Assembly: GCA_900556625.1 (NCBI GenBank)
Contig: USPQ01000110.1
Span: 1 to 8,556 of the forward strand
DNA from: an uncultured Bacteroides sp.
GTDB taxonomy: Bacteria; Bacteroidota; Bacteroidia; Bacteroidales; Bacteroidaceae
Reading direction: 5' to 3'
DNA: 8,556 nt
Shown here: positions 6,088 through 8,556 of the stretch, piece by piece
How the letters are laid out: every line of letters begins with the position of its first letter
Numbering within the stretch: position 1 is the first letter of the stretch
Notes under the pieces: model-generated
Told to the model about the DNA's origin: nothing
The model's input: only the letters and a program-made list of their open reading frames with translations
The model's database searches: none
Position numbers and translations under genes: made by a program

Positions 6088-6870
6088 TTATTGCATTGCT
6101 TGCAGGAAATTCTGTAAGGTTTCTCCCGGATGTTCCGTTTTCATCAATGTTTCGCCGATCAGGAATCCGCGAAATCCGGCTGTCCGAAGACGTTTCACGA
6201 TTTCAGGATTGGAGATGCCACTTTCTGATACCAATACAGAATCTTGGGGGAGTTGTTCGGCGAGACGGAAAGAGTTTTCCACATCCGTAAAGAAAGTTCC
6301 TAAATTACGGTTGTTGACGCCTATCATATCTATTTCCTTATTGATATATGATAGTTCTTCAGTGTTGTGAATTTCCAATAAGACCTCCAAACCCAGCGAG
6401 TGGGCTTTTTCTGTAAGCTCATTGCATTTGTCCTGTTCAAGTGCGGCTGCAATAAGAAGTATGGCATCTGCACCGACTATTCTCGCTTGATAAAGTTGGT
6501 AAGCGTCGATGATGAAGTCTTTCCTAAGAATGGGGATCTCTACCAAAGGGCGTGCAGTGCGGATGTCCTTCAGGCTTCCTCCGAAAAACTTCTCGTCGGT
6601 GAGAATAGAGAGGGCAGAGGCTCCTGCTGCTGCATAGGAGGGAACAATCTCTTCCGGGCATACTTCTTCCTTTATCCATCCTTTGGATGGAGATCGACGC
6701 TTAAATTCAGCGATAATACCCGATGCAGACGAGGCTAATGCCTGCTTCATAGAACGAGGGGTCGGAACTTCGCTGATACCTTCCTGTAATTGCTCGATGG
6801 AGATAGCCTGCTTTTGCAGGTCAACTTCAAATCGTTTGTTTGCTATAATCTCTGATAGTATATCTTTCAT
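6088..6870 (-). CDS. trpC: Indole-3-glycerol phosphate synthase
   Basis: A 260-residue TIM-barrel enzyme that closes the indole ring, converting CdRP to indole-3-glycerol phosphate with loss of CO2 and water. The expected active-site residues are all visible: Glu55 and Lys57 in A-E-F-K-R-R-S-P-S-K-G, Lys117 in L-R-K-D-F, Glu166 in L-L-E-I-H, Asn186 in G-V-N-N-R-N-L, and Glu216-Ser217 in S-E-S-G-I. The phosphate-binding end G-F-L-I-G-E appears at 235-240. The protein is full length and monofunctional. The gap before it (to trpD) is 111 bases and contains a palindromic repeat element. Every other gap in the operon is 24 bases or less. Confidence 0.97.
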   Translation of the reverse strand: MKDILSEIIANKRFEVDLQKQAISIEQLQEGISEVPTPRSMKQALASSASGIIAEFKRRSPSKGWIKEEVCPEEIVPSYAAAGASALSILTDEKFFGGSLKDIRTARPLVEIPILRKDFIIDAYQLYQARIVGADAILLIAAALEQDKCNELTEKAHSLGLEVLLEIHNTEELSYINKEIDMIGVNNRNLGTFFTDVENSFRLAEQLPQDSVLVSESGISNPEIVKRLRTAGFRGFLIGETLMKTEHPGETLQNFLQAMQ

Positions 6871-6900
6871 CAGTTCGTAGGTTTTTATATTTATGATGAT

Positions 6901-6973
6901 TTAGGCACGGATTACACGGATTTTGCGGCTTCGGATTAACAAGAACTGTGTAATCCGCGTAATCCGTGCCTAA
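6901..6973 (-). repeat. Palindromic (REP-like) element between trpD and trpC
   Basis: The 22-base arms at 6901-6922 and 6952-6973 are inverted copies with one difference, separated by a 29-base loop. The differing position (6916 against 6958) is an A-C mismatch in plus-strand RNA but a G-U pair in RNA from the minus strand, so the operon transcript can pair all 22 positions. The arms are built from repeated CGGATT units (6908, 6917) and AATCCG units (6952, 6961), with another CGGATT in the loop (6932). I recall similar GGATTACACGGATT repeats between Bacteroides genes, but cannot check. No T run follows, so it is probably a processing or stability element, or a dispersed repeat, rather than a terminator. 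Confidence 0.7.
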
Positions 6974-6981
6974 TTTTACAT

Positions 6982-7977
6982 TTAACTATTTAACTCAATG
7001 AATTTTTTTAGGGTAGCTAATGCGCGTCCACTTTCCAATGAATCTTTGGCGAGAGCAATACATTCTTCAATAGTCTTCTCCGGACAAATCACATGGATGG
7101 CGAAAGCTGAATTGACTACCACTACATTTTTTTGAGCTTCTGTAGCCGTGTTATTCATGATCTGATCGAAAATCTTAGCTGCATCTTCCGGTGTTTGTCC
7201 GCCATCCAGATCAATATCCTTATAACGGGAGAAGCCGAGGCTTTCGGGAGTGTAAATTTTTTCATGATCGCTGGTTGCCACTTTAAACTCATTGGTCAGA
7301 GAAATCTCATCATATCCGTCAAGGCTATGAACAACAGCAAATTTCGTCTTGCTTTCCTGATAAGTATAGGTGTAAAGGCGAAGTAACGGTAGATTGTAAA
7401 CTCCTAACAGTTGGTAAGCAGGTAATACCGGATTTACCAATGGACCGAGCATATTGAAGAAAGTGCGCACTGCCAATCCTCTACGAACCGGAGCTACTGC
7501 TTTTAATGCCGGATTGAATAAAGGGGCATGTAGATAAGCAAGATTGCATTTTTCCATGCTGCGACGCAGTTGGTCTACATCACTGGTGAATTTTACACCG
7601 TGTTGCTCCATTACATTACTGGCACCACTGACCGACGTTGCTCCATAGTTACCATGTTTCACAACCGGGAAGCCGGCTCCGGCAACTGTAAAGCAGGAAG
7701 CTGTAGAAATATTGAATGTGTTTTTTCCGTCACCTCCGGTTCCTACGATATCAATCGGAGCGAAATCACTCAAATCGACCGGAATACGCATTTCCAACAG
7801 TGCGTCACGGAAACCGCATAATTCCTCTACGGAAATATTACGCATCAGAAAGACGGTGATGAGTGAGGCCACTTGCACATCGTTATATTTCCCTTGCGCG
7901 ATGTTCTGTAGAATGGTGCGCGCCTCATCGCGTCCCAAATATTGATGTTCGAAAAGTTTGTATAGAATCTGTTTCAT
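6982..7977 (-). CDS. trpD: Anthranilate phosphoribosyltransferase
   Basis: A 331-residue enzyme joining anthranilate and PRPP to give N-(5-phosphoribosyl)anthranilate. The N-terminal helical domain (about 1-70) is followed by the nucleoside phosphorylase-like alpha/beta domain. The PRPP and metal sites are visible as G-T-G-G-D (79-83), N-I-S-T (89-92), K-H-G-N (107-110) and the Asp223-Glu224 pair in D-G-Y-D-E. Anthranilate-site Arg171 lies in V-R-T-F-F-N-M-L-G-P-L. After K-H-G-N the sequence reads Y-G-A-T-S instead of the common R-(A/G)-x-S-S, a substitution next to the PRPP site but with the rest intact. It is a stand-alone gene, not fused to trpG as in E. coli, and starts 4 bases after the trpG stop, which suggests translational coupling. 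Confidence 0.96.
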   Translation of the reverse strand: MKQILYKLFEHQYLGRDEARTILQNIAQGKYNDVQVASLITVFLMRNISVEELCGFRDALLEMRIPVDLSDFAPIDIVGTGGDGKNTFNISTASCFTVAGAGFPVVKHGNYGATSVSGASNVMEQHGVKFTSDVDQLRRSMEKCNLAYLHAPLFNPALKAVAPVRRGLAVRTFFNMLGPLVNPVLPAYQLLGVYNLPLLRLYTYTYQESKTKFAVVHSLDGYDEISLTNEFKVATSDHEKIYTPESLGFSRYKDIDLDGGQTPEDAAKIFDQIMNNTATEAQKNVVVVNSAFAIHVICPEKTIEECIALAKDSLESGRALATLKKFIELNS

Positions 7978-7981
7978 AAGT

Positions 7982-8548
7982 TTAATCGTTTAAGAAGTTT
8001 TTGATAATTTCTTTTCCTTGCGGAGTTAATACTGATTCGGGATGGAACTGAATACCATGTACATTATACGTTTTATGGCGGATTGCCATGATTTGTCCCT
8101 CCTGGCTTTCTGCTGTTATTTCCAGACAGTCCGGAAAGCCTTCCCGGCTGACTACCCAGGAATGATATCTTCCGACAGGGATTTCTTTTCCTAATCCTTC
8201 AAAAAGCAGGTCCTGACGAATGATACTTACCGGAGTTTGTACGCCATGATATACTTCTTTGAGGTTTTCCAGACGTGCTCCGAAAGCTTCGCCGATAGCC
8301 TGATGACCCAGGCAGACCCCCAGAATGCTTTTGGTCGGAGCGTATCTCTTAATAATAGGTAGTAACAATCCGGCTTCTTCGGGTATGCCCGGTCCGGGAG
8401 ACAGGATGATTTTATCAAAACGATCTACTTCATCAAGCTCTATCTGGTCGTTGCGGACTACTTCTACATCTGTAGCCCCTAATTCTTTCACTACATGCAG
8501 CAGGTTATAAGTGAAAGAGTCGTAGTTATCTAAAAGTAATATTTTCAT
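7982..8548 (-). CDS. trpG: Anthranilate synthase glutamine amidotransferase component
   Basis: A 188-residue class I glutamine amidotransferase that releases ammonia from glutamine for TrpE, which turns chorismate into anthranilate. The catalytic triad is Cys79 in G-V-C-L-G-H, and His169 and Glu171 in F-H-P-E-S. L-S-P-G-P-G (49-54) forms the oxyanion site, and the start L-L-L-D-N-Y-D-S-F-T-Y-N is typical. The protein is complete although its ATG is only 8 bases from the window edge. The same family includes PabA (folate pathway), and some bacteria share one subunit, but the position 4 bases ahead of trpD makes the tryptophan role clear. trpE is expected immediately upstream, outside the window. 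Confidence 0.95.
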   Translation of the reverse strand: MKILLLDNYDSFTYNLLHVVKELGATDVEVVRNDQIELDEVDRFDKIILSPGPGIPEEAGLLLPIIKRYAPTKSILGVCLGHQAIGEAFGARLENLKEVYHGVQTPVSIIRQDLLFEGLGKEIPVGRYHSWVVSREGFPDCLEITAESQEGQIMAIRHKTYNVHGIQFHPESVLTPQGKEIIKNFLND

Positions 8549-8556
8549 TTTTATTG

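Noticed and set aside
6400..6738. Plus-strand open frame of 112 codons opposite trpC
   Set aside because: It is antisense to the highly conserved trpC coding sequence and its translation is cysteine-rich without any family pattern.
6901..6973. Terminator reading of the trpD/trpC hairpin
   Set aside because: No T run follows the stem on either strand and the essential trpC, trpF and trpA genes lie downstream without a visible promoter.
8549..8556. Possible truncated trpG at the right edge
   Set aside because: The ATG at 8548 begins the conserved TrpG N-terminus and the 188-residue length fits the family, so the gene is complete; the last 8 bases are upstream sequence.

Overview
The window looks like a chromosomal segment of a Bacteroides-type gut bacterium (Bacteroidota). 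Three things suggest this: the intergenic spaces carry minus-strand matches to the Bacteroides -7 promoter element TAnnTTTG, Shine-Dalgarno sequences are weak or absent, and the sugar transferase and tryptophan enzymes have sequence features I associate with this phylum. The assignment is from memory and motif recognition, not from a database search. All nine supported genes lie on the minus strand, so transcription runs from high to low coordinates.

Right part (about 8548 down to 4651): the distal part of a tryptophan operon in the order trpG-trpD-trpC-trpF-trpA. It encodes the anthranilate synthase amidotransferase, anthranilate phosphoribosyltransferase, indole-3-glycerol phosphate synthase, phosphoribosylanthranilate isomerase and the tryptophan synthase alpha chain. 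trpE and trpB are not in the window and presumably lie upstream, beyond the right edge. Gaps inside the operon are 4, 111, 24 and 18 bases. The 111-base trpD/trpC gap holds a long palindromic element whose single imperfection is a G-U pair only in the sense-strand RNA.

Middle (4650 to 3375): a 235-base spacer with two tandem, abutting hairpins that can also adopt an alternative pairing, then a promoter and a cytoplasmic type I L-asparaginase gene (ansA).

Left part (3374 to 114): a promoter followed by a compact four-gene operon. The genes are a stand-alone response-regulator receiver protein, a monotopic phosphoglycosyl transferase with an N-terminal degenerate receiver-like domain and a very acidic insertion, a membrane protein resembling a family 2 glycosyltransferase without its catalytic acids, and a left-handed beta-helix acyltransferase that overlaps the previous gene by 49 bases. 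Together they look like a glycan-initiation module whose first membrane step may be controlled by phosphorylation signalling. This is the most unusual biology in the window.

The leftmost 113 bases hold no gene. They carry a good promoter for a minus-strand gene beyond the left edge, bracketed by a short imperfect inverted repeat. No tRNA, rRNA, CRISPR array, insertion sequence or transposase was seen. The only stretches without genes are shorter than 300 bases.
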